From Megaustenia siamemsis (lineage: Eukaryota > Mollusca > Gastropoda > Stylommatophora > Ariophantidae), in contig JAVIAB010000124.1 in assembly GCA_032433765.1 (NCBI GenBank), positions 79,140,465 to 79,204,464 of the forward strand: DNA of 64,000 bases. The letters are read 5' to 3'. Shown one piece after another: positions 44,111 to 54,512 of this stretch; position 1 is the first letter of the stretch; every line of letters begins with the position of its first letter. The position numbers and the translations under genes were made by a program. Below the pieces are notes generated by a model. That model ran no database searches. It was given only the letters and a program-made list of their open reading frames with translations, and was not told where the DNA came from.

Positions 44111-45169
44111 TATAAATTAAATGTCAAAACGTCAAGATGATATTTAAAATATGCACAAAAGATGACAAGATAAATAAAAGCGATTTGTTGGGTGTCCCTG
44201 CCACTGCTGCTGCGATTCCCGGATTTGAATCATCTAGCACGTTGGAGTGACTGCCCTTTGTTTTCATCAAATGTCTGTGTCATCTCTTCTATTTTCTTGT
44301 TCTTTCACTTACATTGTTTTTTTTCCAATTAGGGTAGCAGTCATTCCATAATAGAAATAAAGTGCGTATCTTAAAAACTTATACGGATAAATGGACATGA
44401 TCAAAGAAAGAAAAGAACAACCAGGCTTTTACTTTTATAAATGTATTCATTTCTTCAACAATAGACGCTACAGCTAAAAAAACGAAAAACAGATAGTAGA
44501 TAGGAATAGGAGATTATTTTAGATCAGCTACCTATTTTAAAATGCTAATTAGCAAAGGGCAGGGTAAATATCACTTGATATTATATTAATGGCAGATTAA
44601 GATAAAGAAACACACAGTGAGCCTGTTGTTTGCATTTAGTGATATAATATCATTAGAAGGTATAGTTAGTAATTGAACACTTCTTATTAAGTTTCGTTTA
44701 GACCAGAGAGAACGGAGGGATATATTTAGTCATTTGCAAAATAATAGATACCAACTTCGTAGAACTAGTAGAAGCTACACCTAAAAACGGTAAAGATAAA
44801 ACAATATAGGTCAGTCATTTCAAATAATTCACTTAGACAAATAGACAGAAAATGTATTACAGACACTAGTCATCTCAAATCTACAAGGACACTGACCATT
44901 GTTGGTCTGTCATGTTAGCTTCAGTCACTGTGCCAAGAATCAGAGAACAGGAGGGTGTTGTAGACAGCCAAACGTCACTGACATAAAAAAGTGTCACGAT
45001 GAAACCATCTGAAATGGCATATTATATAATGAAATGACAAACATCTCTGCGACTTTGCCCATTTTTTTTTTAATGAGTGGTTTATATTCAAAGCTTTCAG
45101 AATTAGTTGAAAATATAAATCAAACAAAAAATCAAAACAAAAAAAACTCATAAGCATGAAAACAAAACA
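44111..45169. other. No feature recognised (putative LRRC57 upstream region)
   Basis: AT-rich; may hold the LRRC57 promoter if the first-exon donor at 44052 is real. Confidence 0.35.
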
Positions 45170-45245
45170 TAGGATATTCAACTGAAATATATTATCCATC
45201 CTTACTTTATACACGTGAATGCTGGAAAACAACGAAAGAAATCAT
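45170..45245 (+). mobile_element. LINE fragment, small
   Basis: Encodes SILTLYTRECWKTTKEIIKE, resembling the LLYGCETWKTTKE segment that follows the RT domain in several LINEs here. Confidence 0.45.
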
Positions 45246-45299
45246 CAAAGAGTCCTTATTGTTGCATAGGCTCACGAAAAAGGTTTTAGTATCCATCCC

Positions 45300-46310
45300 T
45301 ACTATTTGAGATCTTGTTACTTTTTTCGGTCTAGGACAGTGCTCTTGATGATTTCACTGACTTCTCTTCTCCGTGTATTTCCTGGGCCTTCCCTGCTTTC
45401 ATTTTTCCCTGTGTGTTCCATGATAACGACTGTCTTACTATGCTGGCATCAAGTTGTGTGTGTGTGTGTCCATCACCAATTTCTAACCATAATGTGCTGC
45501 AGCTGACCCTTGTTTTAACCATTCCCAAATAGCTTCATTTATGATTTTCTCATGCTATTTGTCGCTGCTGACCCTTGTTTTAACCATTCCCAAATATCTT
45601 CATTTCTGATTTTCTCGTGCCATTTGTCGCATCTGACCCTTGTTTTAACCATTCCCAAATATCTTCATTTCTGATTTTCTCGTGCCATTTGTCGCATCTG
45701 ACCCTTGTTTTAACCATTCCCAAAAATCTTCATTTATGATTTTCTCGTGCCATTTGTCGCATCTGACCCTTGTTTTAACCATTCCCAAATAGCTTCATTT
45801 ATGATTTTCTCATGCTATTTGTCGCATCTGACCCTTGTTTTAACCATTCCCAAATATCTTCATTTCTGATTTTCTCATGCTATTTGTCGCATCTGACCCT
45901 TGTTTTAACCATTCCCAAATATCTTCATTTCTCATTTTCTCATGCTATTTGTCGCATCTGACCCTTGTTTTAACCATTCCCAAATATCTTCATTTCTCAT
46001 TTTCTCATGCTATTTGTCGCATCTGACCCTTGTTTTAACCTTTCCCAAATATCTTTATTTATGATTTTCTCATGCCATTTGTCGCGGCTGACCCTTGTTT
46101 TAACCTTTCCCAAATATCTTTATTTATGATTTTCTCATGCCATTTGTCGCTGCTGACCCTTGTTTTAACCTTTCTTAAATATCTTCATTTATGATTTTCT
46201 CATGCCATTTGTCGCGGCTGACCCTTGTTTTAACCTTTCTTAAATATCTTCATGTCCGATCCTCGCATACCATCTGATGTTCAGAATTTCACTCAAACAA
46301 TTGTCAATTG
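45300..46310 (-). mobile_element. LINE C-terminal tail split by a 65-bp array
   Basis: Minus strand, right flank: ILNIRWYARIGHEDI, the beginning of a LINE C-terminal region. Array units: EKIRNEDIWEWLKQGS-like peptides. Left flank (45330-45450): RQSLSWNTQGKMKAGKAQEI, corresponding to the WNPQGKRKRGRPR segment. So one LINE tail encloses the minisatellite. Confidence 0.65.
45502..46262. repeat. 65-bp tandem array, about 11.7 copies, inside a LINE tail
   Basis: Unit tgacccttgttttaaccatt plus cccaaatatcttcatttctg plus attttctcatgctatttgtc gcatc. The three copies at the right end share cctttc and taaat variants, so they form a separate subgroup. Confidence 0.93.
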
Positions 46311-46359
46311 TTCACATTTGTAGTAAAGTCTTACCTTGATGATTTTTTTTTTTTTTTAT

Positions 46360-46680
46360 GTTGGGCGAAGAGTAATGAAAACGTTATGAAAGAGACCAAA
46401 GCAAAAAGAGAGCTAATTTCCAATATTAGCAAGAAACAGTCATCATTTTTTGGCCATGTAATGAGAAGAGAACAACTGGAATATATTGTAACAACTGGAA
46501 AAATTGAGGGACGAAGAGATAGAGGGAAGCAAAGAGAAAAAAATACCAGACAGCTTAAAAGAATGGCTTGGCAGAAGGTCAACAACAGAAATAATAAATA
46601 ATTGTCGAGATCGAAAGTTGTGGAGAGACATGATCACCTACGCCAGCCGGCCAGTACTTGATGATGATGATGATGTGGGG
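46360..46680 (+). mobile_element. LINE family D 3' fragment with GAT-type tail
   Basis: Encodes NENVMKETKAKRELISNISK, KKQSSFFGHVMRREQLEYIV, TGKIEGRRDRGKQREK and, in another frame, DRKLWRDMITYASR, then gatgatgatgatgatgtggg. Family D shares its plan with family A. Confidence 0.82.
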
Positions 46681-46762
46681 GGGGGGAGGGGGGAATTTCT
46701 GCCTCTATATTTTATTAATTGGGATGAAAATTGTTTACGTTTTGTTTATTCTCTATTTAACG

Positions 46763-46850
46763 TCTCTCTCTCTCTCACTCTCTCTCTCTCACTCTCCCTC
46801 TCTCTCACTCTCTCACTCTCACCCTCTCTGTCTGTCTGTCTGTACCTCCT
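46763..46850. repeat. TC-rich microsatellite followed by TCTG repeats
   Basis: Imperfect (tctc)n with cactc interruptions, ending ctgtctgtctgtctgt. Confidence 0.9.
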
Positions 46851-47099
46851 CTATTTTGGATAATACAACCCAATTAAAGTGATTCACTTTGGTGATATGT
46901 CAGTTTCTATTTGGTTTGAGTGTATCTTGTTACATGTGTTTCTTCAATACAAATCAGTGGTCTCATTTTACAGTCTGTTTTTAGTTACTGCAGCTTATGT
47001 TTCGTTTGCTAGTAGCTATCATCGGCAAAACTTTAGTCCCCCAGTTGGTTCCAGAATGTTTACTGAATTCCAATTTTAAAGAGACATTTATTAATAAAG

Positions 47100-47247
47100 A
47101 AACAACGGATAAAATGGTTTGGCCCGTGATAAGATAAAATCATCAAAATACGACAGAACATGCCTAACATTCGGAGAACACCAGACTCAATGGTCCACCA
47201 CGGAAAAGATGGATTGGTTGAATATTAAGAATACTATGAAACATAAC
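47100..47247 (+). mobile_element. LINE B-type tail, left part (SINE1 target)
   Basis: Reads IKWFGPVIR-type sequence (aaaatggtttggcccgtgat), RPRKRWIG-type sequence (ccacggaaaagatggattgg) and stops at actatgaaacataac, where SINE1 is inserted. Confidence 0.65.
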
Positions 47248-47515
47248 GTGGAGCTGCGATGGCTCAGTGGTTAGTGAACTGGACTACAAAGAACAAGAGG
47301 TAGGGTTCGATCCTAACCGACGGCTTCTGGATTCATCCAGCCTTAAATGGGTACGGAATTTTTTTCTGGGAAACTAAAGCGGCACGAGCGTAATACCGAC
47401 CACATTACCCCAAAAATCATGTGCTGAAGGTCTGTAAAATGTATGGTCACTAACACCATATTCCCTATACGCCACTTGGCGCAACGGGGCTCTTTACCTT
47501 TTTTTTTTTTACTTT
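47248..47515 (+). mobile_element. SINE1 reference copy with 15-bp target-site duplication
   Basis: Intact tRNA-derived SINE. Box A gatggctcagtggttagtga and box B gggttcgatccta are close to the polymerase III consensus. Body: ttctggattcatccagcctt, aaatgggtacgga, gcggcacgagcgtaataccg, accacattaccccaaaaatc, tgtgctgaaggtctg and ccctatacgccacttggcgc. It ends in ttacc plus a T run and tttact. The perfect duplication actatgaaacataac occurs at 47233-47247 and 47516-47530. Confidence 0.93.
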
Positions 47516-47620
47516 ACTATGAAACATAACAGCAGCAGAGAAGAACAGAAGAGCAGAAGAATGAAAGCTATATATACCCTCGACGCTGAAAGGCAAATGA
47601 GGAAGGAAATAATAGAAGTA
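47516..47620 (+). mobile_element. LINE B-type tail, right part
   Basis: After the duplication: agcagcagagaagaacagaa, ctcgacgctgaaaggcaaat, gaggaagg, the sense version of the LINE B 3' end (plus strand ctttcagcgtcgag at 40704 and 52502). Confidence 0.7.
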
Positions 47621-47949
47621 GACAAAAGAAGTCTTTGAATTTGAAACAAAATGAGAAGGAAAACGAGGCGGACCTCGAGATACACTAAGATGAACGCTGG
47701 TAAAAGATGCATGGACAGCATGCATCAACTGCCTTATTGAGAAACTCGCTCAGAACAGGATAGAAACTTATGACAAGGCATACGATCTATATATGAAGTC
47801 AAACAAATGAATAGACACAGAATGATAAACCTGCTCAGTAGTGTTAAATTGACATCCACATACATTCAATATACACAATGAGCTAAACGACGGGGAATTC
47901 AAAAGATCGAAGAAGTCGTAATGTACAGTCCACAATATAAGCCTACATG

Positions 47950-48228
47950 TAAGAATAGCTGAAAAAGGGATTTCCTACAAAACATTAGAAAGAAACAATC
48001 AACATTTTTCGGGCACATCATGATAATAGAAAGTTGGAATACTTGGTTACAACTAGCAAAACACAAGGAAAGAGAGATCGGGAACGACAAAGAGATAAAA
48101 TACCAGATAGCTTGGTGTCATGGCATGGAAAACAGTCAACAATAGAATTGATACGATGCACTGTAGATAGAAGATTGTGGAAGGACATGATCGCCTACAC
48201 CAACCGGTATGGCACATGATGATGATGT
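47950..48228 (+). mobile_element. LINE family A 3' fragment with GAT-type tail
   Basis: Frames encode KKQSTFFGHIMI-type sequence, MEYLVTTSKTQGKRDRERQR, DKIPDSLVSWHGKQST and DRRLWKDMIAYTNRYGT, ending cacatgatgatgatg. Confidence 0.85.
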
Positions 48229-48399
48229 TTGGATAAATTGACGTTTGAGGCAATTACATCATGCATAACACCTCTCAGCCTTTCGACTATACAACTGTCA
48301 TGATGCCTTCTAGTGGATCAAATTTGTTAGGACCTACAAGTGCATCGTCAGACTGGCCAATTGTTCCTGGGCTGTCTTGGATTTTTTTGCCCGCTTCTG

Positions 48400-48795
48400 G
48401 TGAATGCATGGACCTAACTACTGATCTTGAAAGTAGAATAGAGGCTGTGGGTATGAAATGTCACAGGACGATCTTGCGCACGTCTGATATAAGTCATTTC
48501 ACCAAAGAGGAAGTGAGCAACATAATCCATAGTACCGACAGAAAACTAGTTGTCTTCGTTAAAAGAACCAAAATTAAATTTGTGTGAACATGCTACAAGT
48601 TGTGCAAGCCTTGGCAAAGCCACTTTGCAGAAAACAGTAATAGGCAAAAGAAGACAAAGCAGACAGTGAAAGCGGTGGGAAGACAACATCGGAGGATATA
48701 TAGGATTAACCTCCACCTTCGCCACTTCTCATAAAGAGGCTTTTAATTGTGAAGACTGAAGGAAACTTGTGATAACGACAAAAAAGTGTTCCAAA
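48400..48795 (+). mobile_element. LINE family J C-terminal fragment
   Basis: DLTTDLESRIEAVGMKCHRT, ILRTSDISHFTKEEVSNII and, in another frame, TVIGKRRQSRQ then KRWEDNIGGYIGLTSTFA. The RWEDNI..Y.GL pattern and the ESRIEA..MKC.R.ILR segment are typical of LINE polyprotein C-termini. Frameshifts at about 48585 and 48675. Confidence 0.7.
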
Positions 48796-48827
48796 TGCCG
48801 CCAAGGTTATAGAATTAATGACGAATG

Positions 48828-49330
48828 ATGGTTATGTTGGTGGGGCTGTTTTGTTCAAGTTCAGTGTCTTCTAGGTTATGTTGGTGGGGCTGTTTTGTTC
48901 AAGTTCAGTGTCTTCTAGGTTATGTTGGTGGGGCTGTTTTGTTCAAGTTCAGTGTCTTCTAGGTTATGTTGGTGGGGCTGTTTTGTTCAACTTCAGTGTC
49001 TTCAAGGTTATGTTGGTGGGGCTGTTTTGTTCAACTTCAGTGTTTTCTAGGTTATGTTGGTGGGGCTGTTTTGTTCAACTTCAGTGTTTTCTAGGTTATG
49101 TTGGTGGGGCTGTTTTGTTCAACTTCAGTGTTTTCTAGGTTATGTTGGTGGGGCTGTTTTGTTCAACTTCAGTGTCTTCTAGGTTATGTTGGTGGGGCTG
49201 TTTTGTTCAACTTCAGTGTCTTCTAGGTTATGTTTGTTGTGCTGTTTTGTTCAACTTCACACTGTGTCTTGTAGGTTATGTTAGTGGGCTTTCTTGTTCA
49301 ACTTCACACGGTGTTTTCTAGGTTATGTTG
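48828..49330. repeat. 44-bp tandem array, about 11 copies
   Basis: Unit ttatgttggtggggctgttt plus tgttcaacttcagtgtcttc tagg. It changes from caagttcag to caacttcag across the array, and decays at the right end. Confidence 0.93.
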
Positions 49331-49417
49331 AAGTGCATGCATGTGGTTGCTCATCAGACTTCACAAGTTGAAAGTTTCAAGCAAAAAGGTTTTTAATCTC
49401 TCTTTCTTTCCAGCGTT

Positions 49418-51552
49418 AACACGATAACTACTACAGGAACTGATAGTGTCTTCATCATTCTAGCGTTAACCCGACCACTTCTACAGCAACTGATAGTGTC
49501 TTCATCATTCTGGCGTTAACCTGACCACTACTACAGGAACTGATAGTGTCTTCATCATTCTTGCGTTAACCCGATCACTACTACAGAAACTGATAGTGTC
49601 TTCATCATTCTGGCGTTAACCCGACCACTACTACAGGAACTGATAGTGTCTTTATCATTCTGACGTTAACCCGACCACTACTACAGCAACTGATAGTGTC
49701 TTCATCATTCTGGCGTTAACCTGACCACTACTACAGGAACTGATAGTGTCTTCATCATTCTTGCGTTAACCCGACCACTACTACAGCAACTGATAGTGTC
49801 TTCATCATTCTGGCGTTAACCTGACCACTACTACAGGAACTGATAGTGTCTTCATCATTCTTGCGTTAACCCGATCACTACTACAGGAACTGATAGTGTC
49901 TTCATCATTCTGGCGTTAACCCGACCACTTCTACAGGAACTGATAGTGTCTTCGTCATTCTGGCGTTAACCCGACCACTTCTACAGCAACTGATAGTGTC
50001 TTCATCATTCTGGCGTTAACCCGACCACTACTACAGGAACTGATAGTGTCTTCGTCATTCTGGCGTTAACCCGGCCACTTCTACAGCAACTGATAGTGTC
50101 TTCATCATTCTGGCGTTAACCCGACCACTTCTACAGGAACTGATAGTGTCTTCATCATTCTGGCGTTAACCCGACCACTTCTACTGGAACTGATAGTGTC
50201 TTCATCATTCTAGCGTTAACCTGACCACTTCTACAGGAACTGATAGTGTCTTCATCATTCTAGCGTTAACCTGACCACTTCTACAGGAACTGATAGTGTC
50301 TTCATCATTCTAGCGTTAACCCGACCACTACTACAGGAACTGATAGTGTCTTCATCATTCTAGCGTTAACCTGACCACTTCTACAGGAACTGATAGTGTC
50401 TTCATCATTCTAGCGTTAACCTGACCACTTCTACAGGAACTGATAGTGTCTTCATCATTCTAGCGTTAACCTGACCACTTCTACAGGAACTGATAGTGTC
50501 TTCATCATTCTGGCGTTAACCCGATCACTACTACAGGAACTGATAGTGTCTTCATCATTCTGGCGTTAATCCGACCACTACTACAGGAACTGATAGTGTC
50601 TTCATCATTCTGGCGTTAACCCGACCACTACTACAGGAACTGATAGTGTCTTTATCCTTCTGGCGTTAACCCGACCACTACTACTAGAACTGATAGTGTC
50701 TTTATCCTTCTGGCGTTAACCCGACCACTACTACAGGAACTGATAGTGTCTTCATCATTCTGGCGTTAACCCGACCACTACTACAGGAACTGATAGTGTC
50801 TTCATCATTCTGGCGTTAACCCGACCACTACTACAGGAACTGATTGTGTCTTCATCATTCTGGCGTTAACCTGATCACTACTACAGGAACTGATAGTGTC
50901 TTCATCATTCTAGCGTTAACCTGATCACTACTACAGGAACTGATAGTGTCTTCATCATTCTAGCGTTAACCTGATCACTACTACAGGAACTGATAGTGTC
51001 TTCATCATTCTGGCGTTAACCCGACCACTACTACAGGAACTGATAGTGTCTTTATCCTTCTGGCGTTAACCCGACCACTACTACAGGAACTGATAGTGTC
51101 TTCGTCATTCTGGCGTTAACCCGACCACTACTACAGGAACTGATAGTGTCTTCATCATTCTAGCGTTAACCTGATCACTACTACAGGAACTGATAGTGTC
51201 TTCATCATTCTAGCGTTAACCTGATCACTACTACAGGAACTGATAGTGTCTTCATCATTCTGGCGTTAACCCGATCACTACTAAAGGAACTGATTGTGTC
51301 TTCATCATTCTTGCGTTAACCCGACCACTACTACAGGAACTGATAGTGTCTTTATCATTCTGACGTTAACCTGATCACTACTACAGGAACTGATAGTGTC
51401 TTTATCATTCTAGCGTTAACCTGATCACTACTACAGGAACTGATAGTGTCTTTATCATTCTAGCGTTAACCTGATCACTACTACAGGAACTGATAGTGTC
51501 TTTATCATTCTGGCGTTAACCCCACCACTACTACAGGAACTGAAAGTGTCTT
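49418..51552. repeat. 50-bp tandem array, about 42 copies
   Basis: Unit tgatagtgtcttcatcattc plus tggcgttaacccgaccacta plus ctacaggaac. Nearly every unit contains gttaac (HpaI site). Variants (tggcg/tagcg/ttgcg, ccgacc/ctgacc/ctgatc, cacta/cactt) cluster in runs, indicating local block duplication. Confidence 0.96.
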
Positions 51553-51554
51553 TA

Positions 51555-52270
51555 TCATCCGTCTTTAAAAGGACGTTAAGTGGGTGTATATGTGTTGTGT
51601 TGCGATGTATTTGCGCCTTTCGGCCCGACACATCAGATTTCAGCACACATTTTTTGAGCACCGACTTGGCAGTACCTTCCTTCCTTGATCCTGCCTCAGT
51701 CAAGACTAAACTAGTTAGTATATGTGCTGTGGTGCGATGTATTTGCGCCTTTCGGCCCGACACATCAGATTTCAGCACACATTTTTTGAGCACCGACTTG
51801 CCAGTACCTTCCTTCCTTGATCCTGCCCCAGTCAAGACTAAACTAGTTAGTATATGTGCTGTGGTGCGATGTATTTGCGCCTTTCGGCCCGACACATCAG
51901 ATTTCAGCACACATTTTTTGAGCACCGACTTGCCAGTACCTTCCTTCCTTGATCCTGCCTCAGTCAAGACTAAACTAGTTAGTATATGTGCTGTGGTGCG
52001 ATGTATTTGCGCCTTTCGGCCCGACACATCAGATTTCAGCACACATTTTTTGAGCACCGACTTGGCAGTACCTTCCTTCCTTGATCCTGCCTCAGTCAAG
52101 GCTAAACTAGTTAGTATATGTCGGCACCACGAAGAGGTAGAGTAGGGTGTGGATGATTCAACTTCGCCGATTCTGGCGCTAGCCATGAGCTATAAGTCGC
52201 TGGCAGTTTCCAGCTCTGTCGCTATCAGGCGCCATGTCTTCGTTGGGGTTTTTGTTAAGGGCGGCAGACA
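51555..52270 (+). mobile_element. Dispersed element X, copy 3, internally amplified
   Basis: Starts ccgtctttaaaaggacgtta and ends gtttttgttaagggcgg; the outermost ccgcccttaa of copies 1 and 2 is the inverse of ttaagggcgg here, suggesting short terminal inverted repeats. The core (tttgcgcctttcggcccgac ... gactaaactagtta) is repeated four times, then ggcaccacgaagaggtagag to ccagctctgtcgctatcagg follow once. Confidence 0.75.
51590..52130. repeat. 132-bp tandem array, 4 copies, inside element X
   Basis: Each unit contains gcgatgtatttgcgcctttc, acatcagatttcagcacaca, ttttttgagcaccgacttgg and gactaaactagttagtatat. The copies differ at only a few bases, so the amplification is recent. 44-codon periodicity opens frames on both strands. 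Confidence 0.95.
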
Positions 52271-52471
52271 TGACATGCTGGTTAGCATGTCTGTGACATT
52301 GTATCTTTTAATGTTATGAGTGGCTTAGGATTCGAAAATTGGAAAGCCTGGGTGTGGTTGCATTCTTACAAAGTACTTATACAATTGTTTCTTCGATGTG
52401 AGAAACTTTAGCATTAGTTTACTATAGATCTTTCTAAACATTTCCTCGTACATGACTCTTTCTTTGTTTCT

Positions 52472-53215
52472 CCTCTTCTTCTTCTTTCCTTCCTCATTTC
52501 CCTTTCAGCGTCGAGGGGTGATATAATTTGTGGTCTTTTGCTCTTCTGTTCGCCTCTGCTGCTGTTATGTTTCCTAGTGCTTCTAATATTCCATCCATTC
52601 AACTTTTTCGTGGTCGACCATTAGATCTGGTATTCTTACAACGTTTGTCGAAGGCTCGTTGTGTTGTGTTTTCATCTTTCTGCCTTGTCACGTGGCCAAA
52701 CCATTGTATTTGTTGTTTCTTTATATATTCTATAGCGGTGGCTATTCGTAGCTTTTCTCTCAGTTCTTCATTTCTGATCTTATCTCTCAGACTGTTTCCT
52801 GTCATTCGTCTGACACATTTCATCTCAGTAGAGGTTATTTTTTCTTATTGTTCTTGCATCTAGGGTCCAGGTCTGGCATTGGTAGCACAACGTTGGGATG
52901 AAGATTGTATTGTATAGTGCTCGTTTTGCCTCCAGAGTTATTTCCTTGTTGTACAATAGTGGTGATAACTGTCCAATGATTTGACAAGCTTTGTTGCATC
53001 TTGATTCTATCTCTGCTGATTGTGAATTATCGTTTGTCACTAAACTTCCTAGGTATTTGAATTCCACTACTTGTTTTAGTTGCCTGCCTTCTATAGTTAT
53101 GTTGATGTTCTGTTTATTTTTGGCGACATTCATGCCTTCTGTTTTGTTGATGTTGATTTTCATGTTGTATTTTGTGCCTGTGCTTTTGAGTTTGTTTAAG
53201 TGTTTCTGGTTTGAA
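52472..53215 (-). mobile_element. LINE family B 3' half
   Basis: Minus strand encodes TKYNMKININKTEGMNVAKN, VVEFKYLGSLVTNDNSQSAE, ESRCNKACQIIGQLSPLL, PTLCYQCQTWTLDARTIRK, then MKCVRRMTGNSLRDKIRNEE and QIQWFGHVTRQKDENTTQ. Its divergence from the copy at 40672 is small. Truncated just after the RT catalytic box. Confidence 0.88.
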
Positions 53216-53540
53216 AATCTAGTAGCAGCATGTAGTGATTTCATCTGGTTTTATAAATTGCAGTTTTTTTTTTCCTTTTGGGATTGAAATAAAAACTCAG
53301 ACCTCGAACAGTTCGTGGTGACTGCGCTGGGTATGCGGCTTTTACTCAAGCAATCCCCCTGCACATCCCAGATACGAGAAAACTTGAAGTGGTTGTTTTT
53401 GTACATTGCTTTTTTCAATACTTCCAACTTTGGCATTGGATTCGACTAATGGAGATTGTTGCTCTGACAAGGCACGTCCAACCTCGGCAATGTCTTCTCT
53501 ATTTCTAACTTATATTCAATTGACTAAATGTTGTTTCTTG

Positions 53541-53580
53541 TTTTGTGTGTGTTTGTGTGTGTGTGTGTTGTGTGTGTGAG
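53541..53580. repeat. GT microsatellite
   Basis: tgtgtgtttgtgtgtgtgtg run, immediately at the 5' truncation point of LINE A at 53579. Confidence 0.9.
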
Positions 53581-54245
53581 TAATGGTCATATCGAAGAAA
53601 CAATCATCACTAGCATGCAGCATAAAAATAAACAGGACAAATTTGAAACAAGTGCAACGCGTCAAATACTTGGGCACAATAATAACATCGGATGGAAGAT
53701 GCACCACGGAAATAAAAAAGCAGAATAGCTCAGGCCAAAATAGCATTTCAGAAAATGAAAAATATCTTATGCAACACATCTATGCCAAGAGAAATGAGAA
53801 AGAGAGTTCATCAGTGCTATATAGAACCAATTCTGACCTATGGAAGCGAATCATGGATAGTGGAGAAACAAATGAAAAGACGATTAGAGGCCACAGAGTT
53901 GGGATTTCTCAGAAGAATGTTAAAAGTTCCCTGGACAGCTAAAAAGACCAATGAGAAAGTTCTCAAAGAGGCAAACACAAAAAGGCAGCTCCTAAAAAAC
54001 ATAAGAAAGAAACAATCAACATTTTTCGGACACATCATGAGAAATAGAAAGTTGGACTACTTGGTTACAACTTGCAATATAAAAGGAAAGAGAGATCGCG
54101 GACGACAAAGAGAGAAAATACTGGATAGCTTGGTTAATGGCATGGAAAGCAGTAAACAACAGAACTGATACGATGCACTGTAGATAGAAGATTGTGGAAG
54201 GACATGATCGCCTACGCCAACCGGTATGGTACATGATGATGATGA
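53579..54245 (+). mobile_element. LINE family A copy, best-preserved 3' part
   Basis: MVISKKQSSLACSIKINRTN, VQRVKYLGTIITSDGRCTTE, then (frameshift near 53715) MPREMRKRVHQCYIEPILTY, GSESWIVEKQMKRRLEATEL, GFLRRMLKVPWTAKKTNEKV, KKQSTFFGHIMRNRKLDYLV, KGKRDRGRQREKILDSLVN. It ends ggtacatgatgatgatga. It serves as the reference for the other family A fragments. Confidence 0.9.
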
Positions 54246-54512
54246 GTCTCTAGGGACTTCGTCAGAGGTAAAAGCTGGCGACCGCAAAAACAAAATGTAA
54301 ATATGCCTATGACATGAATGCTTCATTCAGATGTATGTATTAGTCAAGTGGATATGTCAGTCAGATATATATTTGTAAGTCATGTGAATGTCTGAGTCAG
54401 GTTTATATTTCAATCATTTGAATGACATATAAACTTATCATGAAATTATGTCACTTGAGTAGTCAGTGTTCCGAGTGCGGCCGCTAAGAGCGGTCAATTC
54501 GTCATGTAATGT

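Noticed and set aside
47248..47330. Functional tRNA gene
   Set aside because: Boxes A and B are present, but no cloverleaf with paired acceptor and anticodon stems can be drawn, and the sequence continues into the SINE body. The same holds for the heads at 8730, 8993, 11142, 42256 and 57862.
51455..52186. Frames of about 200 and 240 codons with 44-residue repeats
   Set aside because: Open because the 132-bp unit of element X is divisible by three; the flanks are non-coding element sequence.
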